Assembly: GCA_021650895.1 (NCBI GenBank)
Contig: CP091278.1
Span: 2,633,659-2,697,658, forward strand
Length of the DNA stretch: 64,000 nt
Source: Candidatus Jettenia sp.
GTDB taxonomy: Bacteria > Planctomycetota > Brocadiia > Brocadiales > Brocadiaceae
Direction of reading: 5' to 3'
The position numbers were made by a program, and so were the translations under genes. The notes beneath the pieces were generated by a model that did no database searches, was not told the DNA's origin, and worked only from the letters and a program-made list of their open reading frames with translations. Of the stretch, positions 46,378 to 55,765 are shown one piece after another (the stretch's first letter is position 1; every line of letters starts with the position of its first letter).

Positions 46378-47236
46378 GAAGTCATCCCAAAACCTAATTT
46401 GAGGTTTATGTAGGTCTCTGATATCATGTATTTTAGGAGGTAAATACATGAGTTAGAGAAAATTAACAGACATACAATGGGAAAAGATATCTGAGCATTT
46501 ACCTGTTCGTAAGAAATCTCCTCAAGGAGGTCGTCCACCAACAGACAACAAAAAGTGTTTTGAAGGAATTTTATGGATACTCTGGACAGGAGCCCCCTGG
46601 AGTGATTTACCCAGTCGATATGGTTCAAAAAGTACTGTCCATAGAAGACTCCAAGAATGGACAGAAAGTGGTACTTTAGAGCATCTCTGGAAGACTTTTT
46701 TAAGCCAATTGCGAGAGAAAGAACAGATTCGATGGAATGAATGCTTTGTTGATGGTACCTTTAGTAGTGCTAAAAAAGGGGAGAAAGATTCGGAAAAACC
46801 AAGCGGGGTAAGGGAACAAAGCTTATGGTATTGGTTGATGGCAAGGGTACTCCGATCGGAATTCGCGTGGACTCGGCGAGTCCATCGGAAGTAAAGCTCC
46901 TTGTGCCTACGCTGAGCACTCTTCATCTTAAAATAGGTCAAATAAAGAGATTGATAGCAGACAAGAGTTATGATAGTAATGCTATTCGTAGGATGCTCAA
47001 AGACAAAGGGATTGAACCTATAATTCCTGCAAGAAAGAATAATCGCAAAGCAACAAATCAAGATGGAAGGAAATTGCGCCGATACAGAAGACGATGGATA
47101 GTGGAGAGGGCAACTGCCTGGCTTCAGAATTTCAGACGATTGGTTGTTCGCTATGAGCGATCGGTATCTATTTATATTGCTTTGGTTCATATGACTTGTG
47201 CTCTTATTGTCTTAAAAAGAGTTTTGGGATAGCTTC
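46378..47236 (+). mobile_element. IS5-superfamily (IS427-type) insertion sequence
   Basis: Terminal inverted repeats GAAGTCATCCCAAAAC (46378-46393) and GTTTTGGGATAGCTTC (47221-47236) match at 14 of 16 positions. The about 859-bp element is flanked by TTA and TAA, in keeping with the TNA targets of this group. It carries one transposase split over two frames. It lies between smc and the Sel1-repeat gene, whose ribosome binding site begins just outside the right end. Confidence 0.82.
46448..47232 (+). pseudogene. IS427-type transposase, two frames, nonsense codon at position 3
   Basis: Frame A (46448-46894) encodes the helix-turn-helix part (LTDIQWEKISEHLP, GGRPPTDNKKCFEGILW) and the first DDE aspartate (CFVDGTFSSAKK). 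Frame B (to 47232) encodes the rest (MVLVDGKGTPIGI, LIADKSYDS, RRRWIVERATAWL). The A6G4 run at 46772-46781 would allow a -1 shift that joins KK to the GKTKRGKGTK segment of frame B, the usual strategy of this group. The start ATG-AGT is followed by TAG (46454-46456), so full-length product is not expected unless another start is used. Probably inactive. Confidence 0.75.
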
Positions 47237-47278
47237 TAAACAAAAACAACAGTTTGGATTTTAAAGGAGGAGAACGAT

Positions 47279-49051
47279 ATGTGGCTAATAGCATTGCGCA
47301 TAACAACAATACTAGTCTTCTTTCTTGCATCCCGCTATGCCTTAAGCAGCCCCGGTAATGTTGATACCGGGTATGGGCATCGCTATAGTCGGGGGGCGGA
47401 CGTTACTGGACCGCCAGAACTCAAGACTGCTGTTGCTGCCTACGACCGGGGTGAATACTCGGATGCTTATCAGCAGTTCTATCCGTTGGCAAATCAAGGG
47501 AATGCCGAGGCTCAGTATTACGTCGGCTACTTGCATGATAAGTTCCATTTGGGAATGATGCAGGATTATACTGTTGCGTTGCAGTGGTACCGAGCGGCAG
47601 CGGAGCAGGGCCATGCCGGGGCACAAATGAGACTTGGCGATCTGTATGCAAGTGGCCGCGGTGTGCCGCGGGATATCCGCGAGGCAGCTCGCTGGTATCA
47701 AATGGCAAAAAGTCAGTCAGATGCCACCTCTGCTTCAAATACTGAGCGGGCACAGGATGAGTTGCAGCGTGTGGATGCCGCACAATCTTTAGGTACGGCG
47801 ATTGCTGCCTATGAGCGTGCTGATTATGCGACAGCCTTTGCTCAGTTTAACAAACTAGCGAATGAACGGAGTAGCAAACCAGGGCGCCGTGATGCGGCCT
47901 ATTATCAGCAATTGGCAAAGGCCCAATATTGGCTTGGTCTTCTCTATGAAAAGGGTCAGGGAGTGGGGCAGGACTATAAACAGGCAGCCAAATGGTACCG
48001 TGCCGCATCGAAATCAGGCAATGCTGATGCTGCGTTCAATCTTGGGGCATTGTATGAACACGGTCGCGGTGTTGCAACGGATTTTAAACAGGCGTTCGAT
48101 CAATATGCTGCCGCTGAGGCTCGTGGCAATCCGAATGCCGCTGCTGCTGTAGAACGCCTTCAACATCAGATTCAACATCCTGGCGATGCTGCCGGACAAT
48201 TGTCAGGGTTTGATACAGCGGTTGCTGCTTATGATAGTATGAAATACGCCTGGGCCATTGAACAATTTCTGCCGTTGGCACAAGCAGGTAATGCCGATGC
48301 GCAGTTGTATCTTGGTGAATTGTATGATCGGGGAAGAAGTATCGATGAATCTGTCCAATGGTACCGCACAGCGGCCGAACAGGGTGATGCTGAAGGGCAG
48401 CATCGGCTCTCGCGAATATATAGTTCCAATTATGTGGACCGTGAAGGCCGCCGTAAATGGACAAACTATGCTGAAGCTGTCCGATGGTGCCGTGCCGCGG
48501 CAGAACAGGGACATCCTGATGCACAGATGGATCTGGGTAGGTACTATCGTGAAGGGCAGGGTGTGGCTAAAGACAGGGAGGAAGCGAACCGATGGTATCA
48601 AATTGCCCATAAGAATACAGAAGGCATCACCCTGCTTATTGAACCACAGTGTGCTACGGTTGCCGGAGTTGCGAAATTTACCGCAGTCTATACTGCGTGT
48701 AATCAGGGCGATAAAGAGGGGGTATTTCAGCAGTTAACCATCCTTGCGAAACAGGGCAATGCTCAGGCTCAGGATTGGCTTGGTTATTTGTATTATCAAG
48801 GGCTAGCAGGCATTCAGAAGCGAAAGATTTATATCGCCGGGACTAACCATGGTTATTTTCAGAGGGCTGCACAGTTAGTTCGTACTGCGGCAGAACAGGG
48901 TTATGCTCCTGCCCAGTATAATCTCGGTATCATTTACGAACACGGCATGGGCATTGCGGCAAATATAACCGAGGCGGTCCGTTGGTATAAGGCAGCATCT
49001 CGCCAGGGCATTGCGCAAGCCAAAGACGCTTTGACACGGTTAGGGAAGTAG
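47279..49051 (+). CDS. Exported Sel1-repeat protein
   Basis: A 590-residue protein with an N-terminal signal peptide (hydrophobic residues about 3-24, cleavage near ALSSP). It is followed by roughly ten Sel1-like (TPR-like) repeats with the consensus A..WY..AA.QG...AQ..LG..Y..G.GV. Clear repeats begin near residues 48, 82, 220, 310, 390 and 530. Sel1 repeats scaffold protein-protein contacts in the periplasm. AAAGGAGGAG precedes the ATG at 47279. It follows directly after the IS right end. Codon use is clearly richer in G and C than that of smc or msrA, suggesting a different origin. Confidence 0.85.
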   Translation: MWLIALRITTILVFFLASRYALSSPGNVDTGYGHRYSRGADVTGPPELKTAVAAYDRGEYSDAYQQFYPLANQGNAEAQYYVGYLHDKFHLGMMQDYTVALQWYRAAAEQGHAGAQMRLGDLYASGRGVPRDIREAARWYQMAKSQSDATSASNTERAQDELQRVDAAQSLGTAIAAYERADYATAFAQFNKLANERSSKPGRRDAAYYQQLAKAQYWLGLLYEKGQGVGQDYKQAAKWYRAASKSGNADAAFNLGALYEHGRGVATDFKQAFDQYAAAEARGNPNAAAAVERLQHQIQHPGDAAGQLSGFDTAVAAYDSMKYAWAIEQFLPLAQAGNADAQLYLGELYDRGRSIDESVQWYRTAAEQGDAEGQHRLSRIYSSNYVDREGRRKWTNYAEAVRWCRAAAEQGHPDAQMDLGRYYREGQGVAKDREEANRWYQIAHKNTEGITLLIEPQCATVAGVAKFTAVYTACNQGDKEGVFQQLTILAKQGNAQAQDWLGYLYYQGLAGIQKRKIYIAGTNHGYFQRAAQLVRTAAEQGYAPAQYNLGIIYEHGMGIAANITEAVRWYKAASRQGIAQAKDALTRLGK

Positions 49052-49382
49052 ACCTATCTTCTTGGCTTTACAACTCTGGCTTTTTCATTGAAGCATGAAT
49101 ATTTAATGGAGCATCCGTTCACAAAGATTCCAATTGTGCATCGTCTTGCTACTCAATAAAGGCAAGCTGTGATGGCGTGCGTATCTTTAATCCTCTCACC
49201 GTCCATCGTGCTATTATGGAAGCAGGTAAGCCGGAAATTGACCGTGTGTGATACTTCCCAATCGAAGCTGGTTAACGTCCCGTATCGGGAGTTGATCTCA
49301 TGCATCTCAAGAGATTGCTCTTCGTTGAGGACATGCTTAAGGTTAATGACCATATGATCCAAACGCTTTGCACGAAGAGATA
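49052..49382. other. Intergenic stretch, weak minus-strand frame
   Basis: A minus-strand frame (49362 or ATG 49353 to 49153, about 66 codons) follows the lipoprotein gene by 20 bases. It has no family resemblance and only a TTG or an unsupported ATG as start. I see no other structure. Confidence 0.2.
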
Positions 49383-49805
49383 TTATTGTCTGATCGACGA
49401 GAAGATTGCAGGAAGCTCTTCACTAGTCTTAACGCGGGAATACTTGATATGCTCATCCGAAAATTTAATATCGTGGTTGGTTTCTTTACAGATGATCCCT
49501 TCGATCTGTGTACGTGTTGTCGTTTCAGGATCAAATCGTATCGTGCGGATGTGATCGTAATCAAGCTGACCCGATTTTGAATCAGGAAGATAAATAGCGC
49601 CGGTCGTAAAATCCACGGCAAAGGCGATAATACCTGGGAGCAAACCGACTAAAAGCCAAGCCCCATCCATTAATGCTACTCCCACATCGATGCGTCCGGC
49701 CTCTTGATTTCTTCGTTCTGGGTATAAGATCGTGCCGCAGGAAGTAACTTGAAAGCTCAACAAGGCAACGATAAAGATTTTTGCTATTTTGTTTAAGGTA
49801 ATCAT
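49383..49805 (-). CDS. YceK/YidQ-like lipoprotein
   Basis: A 140-residue lipoprotein. The signal peptide ends in the lipobox VTSC with the lipidated cysteine at residue 23, then CGTILYPERRNQ, GRIDVGVALMDG, a hydrophobic span and FAVDFTTGAIYLPDS. This is the layout of short polyprotein-signature envelope lipoproteins often annotated as YceK/YidQ family. AAAGGAG lies before the ATG at 49805. It is downstream of the small gene at 50039 on the same strand with 24 bases between them, forming a two-gene unit. Confidence 0.78.
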   Translation of the reverse strand: MITLNKIAKIFIVALLSFQVTSCGTILYPERRNQEAGRIDVGVALMDGAWLLVGLLPGIIAFAVDFTTGAIYLPDSKSGQLDYDHIRTIRFDPETTTRTQIEGIICKETNHDIKFSDEHIKYSRVKTSEELPAIFSSIRQ

Positions 49806-49829
49806 ATTTCTCCTTTGCTCTAGACAATA

Positions 49830-50039
49830 TTATCTATAAACGGCATTATTAATTCCTTGGGCGACACCGCGCAAGGCATCTGCACAGTCGTTAACAACAT
49901 GGCTGATGGCGTTCCCAGCTTTATCCTTGACTTCTTCGACCTCATGATTGAAACGATTTGAACGATTGGATGCCAATACAATTAAAATGCAGATGACAAG
50001 AGTGATAAGAAAAGCAAGTAACTATCGAGTATTTAACAT
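49830..50039 (-). pseudogene. Small membrane protein with in-frame TAG at codon 6
   Basis: From an ATG at 50039 with CTGGAG upstream the frame reads M-L-N-T-R, a TAG (50022-50024), then LLAFLITLVICILIVLA (one membrane span), a short acidic helix (FNHEVEEVKDKAGN) and ends at TAA 49830. Without the TAG it would be a 69-residue single-span protein. It is probably a broken gene upstream of the lipoprotein; readthrough or a downstream non-ATG start are alternatives. Confidence 0.5.
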
Positions 50040-50202
50040 AGATCTCCAGCTTTGTGGACTTTATTTTACACGCCGACATAATAACTGGCAAGGATTAACT
50101 ATGTAGATAATGGTTATTTTTCCGGAGCAAGGCTTATTTGAGATACTCTTGACATAATAAAGGAGTAGCCGGAAGATAGAAGAGAGATGTCTGAGCGATC
50201 AT

Positions 50203-50642
50203 GTGTGTATGTATCTGATGCAATGCTACACGCCAGACCATCGGACAATAAGCGATTTTCGCAAGAATAATCTCAAAGCGATAGAGAAATATTTTGTGGA
50301 TATCGTAAGAATATTCAGTAAGTTGGGGTATACCAGCGTAGGAAAGATATATCTGGATGGGACAAAATGCACAGAGGCAAAGGTAAAGGAATTATTCCTG
50401 GATATTCGTGAGCCTCTTTTACAAGAGATGAGAGAAAAGTTGACATCTGATGAGAGAAGGCGAAAATATTTTATGCGTCAGTATATCATCGAACCAGTCT
50501 TCGGGCATTTGAAATGTAATGTGGGATATCGAAACTTTCTCTTAGAGGGCGGGAAAAGGTCTGTGCAGAGTTTAAGTTGATGGGTATTGGATGGAATTTA
50601 AAAAAGATGCTGAAAAGGGGAATAAGGCCTGCCATGGTATAA
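50203..50642 (+). pseudogene. IS1182-type transposase remnant
   Basis: The frame 50203-50580 has the IS1182-family N-terminal core (TPDHRTISDFRKNNLKAIEK, VGKIYLDGTK). It then jumps to the C-terminal region (EMREKLTSDERRRKYFMRQY, IEPVFGHLK, YRNFLLEGGKR), so the middle is deleted. Near 50570 the frame shifts and the last residues (KLMGIGWNLKKML) end at TAA 50642. No inverted ends were found. Confidence 0.75.
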
Positions 50643-50840
50643 GGTAATACGAGGAAAACAAGCCTTCGTTGTGGTAGTTCATGTCCTTTTTATATTTCTG
50701 AGATAAAGTTATGCTTTGGATAGAAACACGTTAACCTTTTCCTGACTTGTTTATCGATCGTATCTTAATTTGCCTATAATTTTCTTTGTCTCTTATTCTT
50801 ATTTATTGACCATATTCTCGGACAGCCTGTTTAGCCTTGC

Positions 50841-50868
50841 CGAGAGCAATCCAAAGGGGTTGCTCTCG
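50841..50868. promoter_or_regulatory. Strong hairpin upstream of msrA
   Basis: CGAGAGCAATCC (50841-50852) pairs with GGGTTGCTCTCG (50857-50868) with one G-T pair and a 4-base loop. There is no T tail, so it may be a leader structure of msrA or a processing site. Confidence 0.4.
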
Positions 50869-50924
50869 AAAGAAACTGCCAGTGTATTTAAGTCGTTTAC
50901 TATATATTTTCTGTGAGGATTAAA

Positions 50925-51569
50925 ATGAAATATATTATCTTTATCTTGTGTATTATAAGCTATCTGTATTTTTTAAATATTGATTCTAAAGCTCAGAATG
51001 GAGGTCAAATGAGATCTACTCTTCCTGTGGATAATGGAAAGGAAATTGCAACACTTGCGGGAGGATGCTTCTGGTGTCTGGAAGCTTTGTTTTTAGAATT
51101 GCGTGGAGTCGAGAAGGTGGAATCTGGCTATTCCGGGGGTAATGTACCTAATCCTTCATACGATCAAGTTTGTACCGGAACTACTGGCCACGCTGAGGTG
51201 GTTCAGATTACCTTTGATCCTACGATTATTTCGTTTAGAGAACTTCTGGAGGTTTTCTTTACTATACATGATCCTACGACATTGAACCGCCAGGGTGCTG
51301 ATGTAGGCACACAATATCGTTCAGCGATTTTTTATCACACACAAGAGCAAAGGGAGATTGCCGAACACGTGATGAAAGAGTTTCGTGAAGCTAAAATATG
51401 GGATGCACCGATAGTAACTGAAATAAGGGCATTCACAACGTTCTATCGGGCAGAGGAGTACCACCAGGGATATTATAAACGCAATCCTGAGCAACCATAT
51501 TGCCGCATAGTAATTGAGCCCAAAGTGGCTAAGCTTCGTAAGCAGTATCGTGCAAAACTGAAGAAATAA
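50925..51569 (+). CDS. msrA: Exported peptide-methionine (S)-S-oxide reductase
   Basis: MsrA reduces the S epimer of methionine sulfoxide. The catalytic motif [12 protein letters not shown] (cysteine near residue 50) and the [30 protein letters not shown] motifs are present. The N-terminus has a membrane/signal segment (about residues 2-17), so like MsrB at 11476 the enzyme probably acts outside the cytoplasm. I start at ATG 50925, which has GAGG at good spacing; a GTG at 50913 is in frame. 214 residues. Confidence 0.94.
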   Translation: MKYIIFILCIISYLYFLNIDSKAQNGGQMRSTLPVDNGKEIATLAGGCFWCLEALFLELRGVEKVESGYSGGNVPNPSYDQVCTGTTGHAEVVQITFDPTIISFRELLEVFFTIHDPTTLNRQGADVGTQYRSAIFYHTQEQREIAEHVMKEFREAKIWDAPIVTEIRAFTTFYRAEEYHQGYYKRNPEQPYCRIVIEPKVAKLRKQYRAKLKK

Positions 51570-51611
51570 CACCTCAATCCGCTATGTATAAGATTATTTG
51601 ATGCCGTTTTT

Positions 51612-52253
51612 TTACTCTTGTATATTCCCTTCTAAATCATAAGTCCAGGAATAATTATGAGTAGCGTCGAAGATTACTTTTTTGAACCCTAGTTTCTTAA
51701 GCGAGGGTAAAAAACCTGTACCATTAATTACTCTGTATATGAGAGGGTATGACCATGATATATACTCTAGTTTTAAAATGGTTTTTTCTTCCCCGTCTAA
51801 TTGCACATTTACGTACATGTTTTTACCTATAAAATACTTCTCCAGTTTGCCTGCCACTTCTTCCCGTTGTTTTCTCATACATTCCTGGGTTAAGATCGCC
51901 GATACTTTTTCCATTTCTGCTTCTTTCTGCTTCACTTCATTCATGAGCCTTTGTGCTTCGATATATTCAGGAGAATTACGTTTAATAGCCTCCAAATGTA
52001 TTCTTGCATCATAAATTTTTTCCTGAGAAAATTTTAACCAATTTTCATTCGCCTTATATTCATTAATTAATGCCTTCTTGGCTTCAATAAGATGTTCATA
52101 GGGGGTTAATTCTTCTGGCTTGATTTTATTCATGAATGCAGGCCGTTTTATGTTTTTTGTGTCCAATGTAACCATAACAAAAAGAATGCTTACACAAATA
52201 ATAAATAGACCAATTGCCCACTGTCTCTTGTGCTGACGTTTTGATTGATGCAT
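51612..52253 (-). CDS. Membrane-anchored coiled-coil protein
   Basis: A 213-residue protein: a basic N-terminus, one membrane segment (about 12-29), a long charged helix rich in Glu and Lys (60-130, likely coiled coil) and a globular tail with VNVQLDGEEKTILKLEY and KKLGFKKVIF. The tail reads like a small beta domain. No family is recognised. It follows the multi-span protein gene by 21 bases on the same strand, so the two form a unit. Confidence 0.65.
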   Translation of the reverse strand: MHQSKRQHKRQWAIGLFIICVSILFVMVTLDTKNIKRPAFMNKIKPEELTPYEHLIEAKKALINEYKANENWLKFSQEKIYDARIHLEAIKRNSPEYIEAQRLMNEVKQKEAEMEKVSAILTQECMRKQREEVAGKLEKYFIGKNMYVNVQLDGEEKTILKLEYISWSYPLIYRVINGTGFLPSLKKLGFKKVIFDATHNYSWTYDLEGNIQE

Positions 52254-52274
52254 TTTGGTATGCCGTACATTGTT

Positions 52275-53282
52275 TTATTGGTTAGTTTGAGATACTTGTC
52301 TTACGAGTTTGCAAAGATGATAAAAACAAAAATATTCCCATGCGAAAGGTCCAAATCCTAAAAATCCTGCAATAGGCATTTCAAAAATCTTGACGTCCTT
52401 CATAAAGGGAGCTGTATATACCCATTTTGATACAGCCCAGTAATTCCAAAATTCCCACAGGAAACCACAGATATAGCCAGCTATAAACAAGCTCAGTATA
52501 CGCGAGAGCTTGCCTTCTTCTAAATCTCTGAGTAATGAATTTCCTTTACTGGAATATACAATAGGTTCAAATATCATTACATATCCAGTCCATACAAGCC
52601 CAAAGAGATATTGAGCATAGTCTCTGCTTATGAGTAATGGTGCCATAATAAAAAAGAATCCGAGTACAATACTGCCGTAAATAACCCTGTTCGAGACATG
52701 TAAGCTGCTAATCCGAAATCGTTCGAAGAGTCGAAGTGTTTCAATAAGTTCTGTTGTCTGGAACATCCCCGGCATAATCATTCCAAAGGCTAATCCCATC
52801 CCCAGGCAAAGTTCTATTTTATTTTTGGGTAGACCTTGATACTCCCAGTTTGCGAGGTGTAAGTTATAAAATTCAAATAAGAGCCAGAAAGCAATAGACA
52901 GAGGTATTTGAATGTAAAACTCGCGTCTGCGATTACAGAGAAGCGAATTTCCTTTAAGCTTAAAAATAACAGCATCTAAAAACATCACATAGCCTAACCA
53001 ACACAGAGGAGTCGTCCAGATGCTTACTTTATATGCAAAGGAAACACGATGTTGGATAAGTAAACAAAACTCTACAAAACAGATTAACCCAATACCCAGC
53101 CAGCCGTGGTATTTAAAGGCGAATGGCTTTTCACTCATAGCGGTATTTACGGCTGCCTCACGATTTGCCTTGAAATATTTCGTCATAGATTTTTTCCTTT
53201 GAAAAAAGGAGTTGGCAGGAAGCTTCTTCATGTTACTGAGTTCCTTGAAGACAAGAAGGATTTGCTCTTTTGCAATTACCAT
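52275..53282 (-). CDS. Multi-span membrane protein with internal duplication
   Basis: A 335-residue protein with about eight to nine membrane spans. Two halves repeat: GYVMFLDAVIFKLKGNSLL (97-115) matches GYVMIFEPIVYSSKGNSLL (233-251), and WLLFEFYNLHLANWEY (133-148) matches GFLWEFWNYWAVSKWVY (273-289), 136-140 residues apart. The first 55 residues are basic and soluble. Internal starts (for example at residue 33) are possible, since the ATG at 53282 has no clear ribosome binding site. Function unknown. Confidence 0.7.
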   Translation of the reverse strand: MVIAKEQILLVFKELSNMKKLPANSFFQRKKSMTKYFKANREAAVNTAMSEKPFAFKYHGWLGIGLICFVEFCLLIQHRVSFAYKVSIWTTPLCWLGYVMFLDAVIFKLKGNSLLCNRRREFYIQIPLSIAFWLLFEFYNLHLANWEYQGLPKNKIELCLGMGLAFGMIMPGMFQTTELIETLRLFERFRISSLHVSNRVIYGSIVLGFFFIMAPLLISRDYAQYLFGLVWTGYVMIFEPIVYSSKGNSLLRDLEEGKLSRILSLFIAGYICGFLWEFWNYWAVSKWVYTAPFMKDVKIFEMPIAGFLGFGPFAWEYFCFYHLCKLVRQVSQTNQ

Positions 53283-53700
53283 TTTTAAGATTGTTAATGC
53301 AATTTGGATTCTACCTGAACTAAGATAATTATTTCAAGATAAAAAGGCGATTTCTGATCTTTGAAGATATTGGAGATACTAAATCCTTGTCTGGTTTTAG
53401 TCTAAATAAACAATCGTTTACTACGTGTTTTGATATGTTTTGATATTCTCCTGTCTATCAAGCATTCTCAAGGCTTTGAAGGGAATTTCATTCTTGTGTG
53501 TTTGTATCGTTTCTGATATGTTTTTAGGACAAGGTACGAACGTGATGCGAACGAGATTCGACATGAATTCTTAAGGGAAAAATTTTTATAGTTTGAAATG
53601 GTGGGATGGGGGGAGGGAGCGGATTTGAAAAATTTGTAAATTTTTTAATATAGAGTCCCAATCATCTCACAAGGACAAAAACTTAACAGGAGACAAAATC
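53283..53700. other. Intergenic stretch left of the integrative element
   Basis: No gene is seen. It contains a 10-bp tandem repeat (GTTTTGATAT twice, 53427-53446), a short GTACGAACGTG that recurs near 59082, and a purine tract rich in G runs (53600-53622). Confidence 0.35.
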
Positions 53701-54148
53701 ATGCCAAAGGTAAAGTTAGCTGATCCAGAATTAAGGTAGATATTGCCAGGTGTTTAGCTGGAGGTGAGTCACAAGGGAGTATCGCCAGGGGATACGGTGT
53801 TTGTCAATAAAGGATCTCAGCAATATCCCAAGAAGACGAGGTGCGGGAGCTTATTAAGCAAGAGTGTCTGAGGCTGTTAGAGATAGCTCCGGATGCGGTG
53901 CGGAATGTAGTTATTTAGTAAAGGAAATGCCAGCAATCCCTAAGGCGGATGCAAGACAACGGGAGCTAGCATATAAGGCCACGCAAGATGTGTTAAAGGC
54001 CGTAGGTATTTTTCCTAATCCGCAGGTGAACATTCTAGCTGTACACCAAAGCGGCAGTGAAAAAGAATCTGTGATAGAGCCAAGAGTCTTTGATATAATT
54101 CAAAGGGTAACGGCTAGCATGCTGGAATTGCCTAAAGAGGAACAGTAA
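53701..54148 (+). pseudogene. Phage terminase small-subunit-like relic
   Basis: The ATG at 53701 follows AGGAG. The frame must be changed near 53735, has an internal TAA near 53808, and shifts again near 53910. The pieces then read as DIARCLAGGESQGSIARGYG (helix-turn-helix-like), DEVRELIKQECLRLLE, and AIPKADARQRELAYKATQDV with LKAVGIFP. This is the pattern of small terminase or DNA-packaging proteins. Clearly non-functional. Confidence 0.6.
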
Positions 54149-54410
54149 CACGATAATTAATAATTGTGTTACTGAGACTATGTACTGTACGAAAAACATG
54201 CATACTATATATTGTATAGGTATGATTGCCAAGACTGCCAAGTTAATGGCGATTAGGTGGGATTTCTGAATCCGCACTCACGCCAGATGAAATAAAAATA
54301 CCTTGAATGGTGAAATTTTCATAGTAACATACATAAAAAAGATACTTAGAATGAGTCATAGTCATTACAAGATAGTAATAAAGTGGGTGTTTTTATACAC
54401 CTGCAATAGG

Positions 54411-54451
54411 GGCTAGCTACAGACGCTATGACCGTTTGTAGTTAGCCTTTT
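54411..54451 (+). terminator. Intrinsic terminator
   Basis: GGCTAGCTACAGAC (54411-54424) pairs with GTTTGTAGTTAGCC (54434-54447) with two mismatches, followed by TTTT. It ends the transcript of the terminase-like relic; a second small hairpin lies at 54385-54401. Confidence 0.6.
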
Positions 54452-54474
54452 GTGTTTCAGGGGGAAAAGAGATT

Positions 54475-54727
54475 ATGAAGGGGATTATAAAGCACACCTT
54501 AAAGAAGGCAACGCTTGAGTTAGTCTACCAGGTAGTGGACGAAAGAACTACAGAACTTATCCAGAAGATTGACGAAGTAAAAAAGAAACAAGAGGATGAT
54601 TTCCGATACCTTGTCCAGAAGATTGATACCGATATAGGCCAAAGTAAGGAATGAAATTAGCCAATTGAATCAACGAATTGACACCATTATTCAAATGCTG
54701 ATGACGCTAAGAACAGACCAGAAGTAA
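54475..54727 (+). pseudogene. Short coiled-coil protein, frameshifted
   Basis: The ATG at 54475 opens a charged helix (MKGIIKHTLKKATLELVYQV, with a repeated LIQKIDEV/LVQKIDTD heptad). It stops at TGA 54652-54654. Removing one A at 54641-54643 lets it continue as RNEISQLNQRIDTII to TAA 54725-54727, about 84 residues. Probably an element accessory protein broken by a one-base insertion. Confidence 0.5.
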
Positions 54728-54833
54728 CACATTTCACGATTAAGGGGATAGCTTGACGAAGCGAAAAGCCGTATTCTCCAACGGTTTCCCCTTAATTTTT
54801 ATTCTTGGAGAGTTATTTAGGAGAGATGACAAG

Positions 54834-55574
54834 ATGGGAACTCTAAGCGAACTTAAGCTTGATGAAATTGATAGCGAAATAATAAGACTGGAAAAACAAC
54901 TTCCATATTGGAAGTTAATGGCCGAAATATGGAGTTTAGGAAGCCAACTTAATAGCGTTAAAGGTGAGCTTGTTCCCGATGATTGGACACCAGAAACAAG
55001 TTGTTTGCAATCAGATAACACGGGAGTGATCGGACATTATTAAATTTTTCTCTATAAACAAATACGTGAAAAAGAAAAGGAATTACACGAAGCAGGCTTT
55101 GGACTTTCTAGTTACGGAGAGGCTTTATTTAAGATTGAATTTATCAGGGAAGAAATAAGCAGGTTATATAACATAAGACGCAAAAAATTGGAGTTAGAAG
55201 ATACACCAGAGGAGAAGCAGGAGCAAGCCAACGGGCAAGGTGTGCCTGTAGCAAATCCCATAAAAGTATCATTCGATGAAACAAATTATATAGTTACTAT
55301 TAATGGTAAAGAATATCTGTTTAGGGATAAGGGAAAACGTCAACTCTCTAAGGAATACAAGTTTTTTGAATTGTTATACAGAAATCAGTATAGATATATA
55401 AAGAAGGATGAAATCAAAAAAAAGCTAGGATTGGGAACAAGTGCAGATCAACAAGTATTTAACACAAAATCAAATTTGAGCAAAATAATTAAAGATAGTT
55501 CCTATGAGATCGAAAATCAAAAAGAGTATGACAACAGGGGCGGCTATAAATTGCGTTTAAAGCAACAAAATTAG
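54834..55574 (+). pseudogene. Winged-helix-like protein with in-frame TAA
   Basis: One reading frame runs from ATG 54834 (AGGAGAG 8 bases upstream) to TAG 55572-55574 with a single TAA at 55041-55043. The N-terminal part is a helical, charged domain (SELKLDEIDSEIIRLEKQL). Beyond the stop the helix continues (QIREKEKELHEAGFGLSSYG) and the last 100 residues look like an OmpR-type winged helix (YKFFELLYRNQYRYIKKDEI, ending RGGYKLRL). The continuity on both sides of the TAA argues for a nonsense mutation, not for two genes; the second half could still be made from TTG 55188. Confidence 0.6.
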
Positions 55575-55626
55575 AATCTAGTTAGAATTTTGTTAGAATC
55601 CATTTAAGGATATTAGAAGTCATAAT

Positions 55627-55669
55627 AAGGCTGTAGGTCTTGTAAATCAAGGCTTACGGCCTTTTTTGT
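55627..55669 (+). terminator. Intrinsic terminator
   Basis: AAGGCTGTAGGTCTTG (55627-55642) pairs with CAAGGCTTACGGCCTT (55648-55663) using G-T pairs, with a six-T tail. It lies 53 bases after the winged-helix gene. Confidence 0.75.
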
Positions 55670-55765
55670 TTGAATGTTTTCGGAGCTAAAAAATTAGAAT
55701 CCTAGTTAGGATACTTTCCAGGAATTTGGATATTATTTATCTCAATTTTTCTTGGAGAGTAGCAA

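Noticed and set aside
47342-48610. Long minus-strand frames opposite the Sel1-repeat gene
   Set aside because: They mirror the repeat periodicity of the real gene on the other strand and have no start signals.
53427-53446. Tandem GTTTTGATAT repeat
   Set aside because: Only two units in AT-rich DNA, with no link to a gene or element end.
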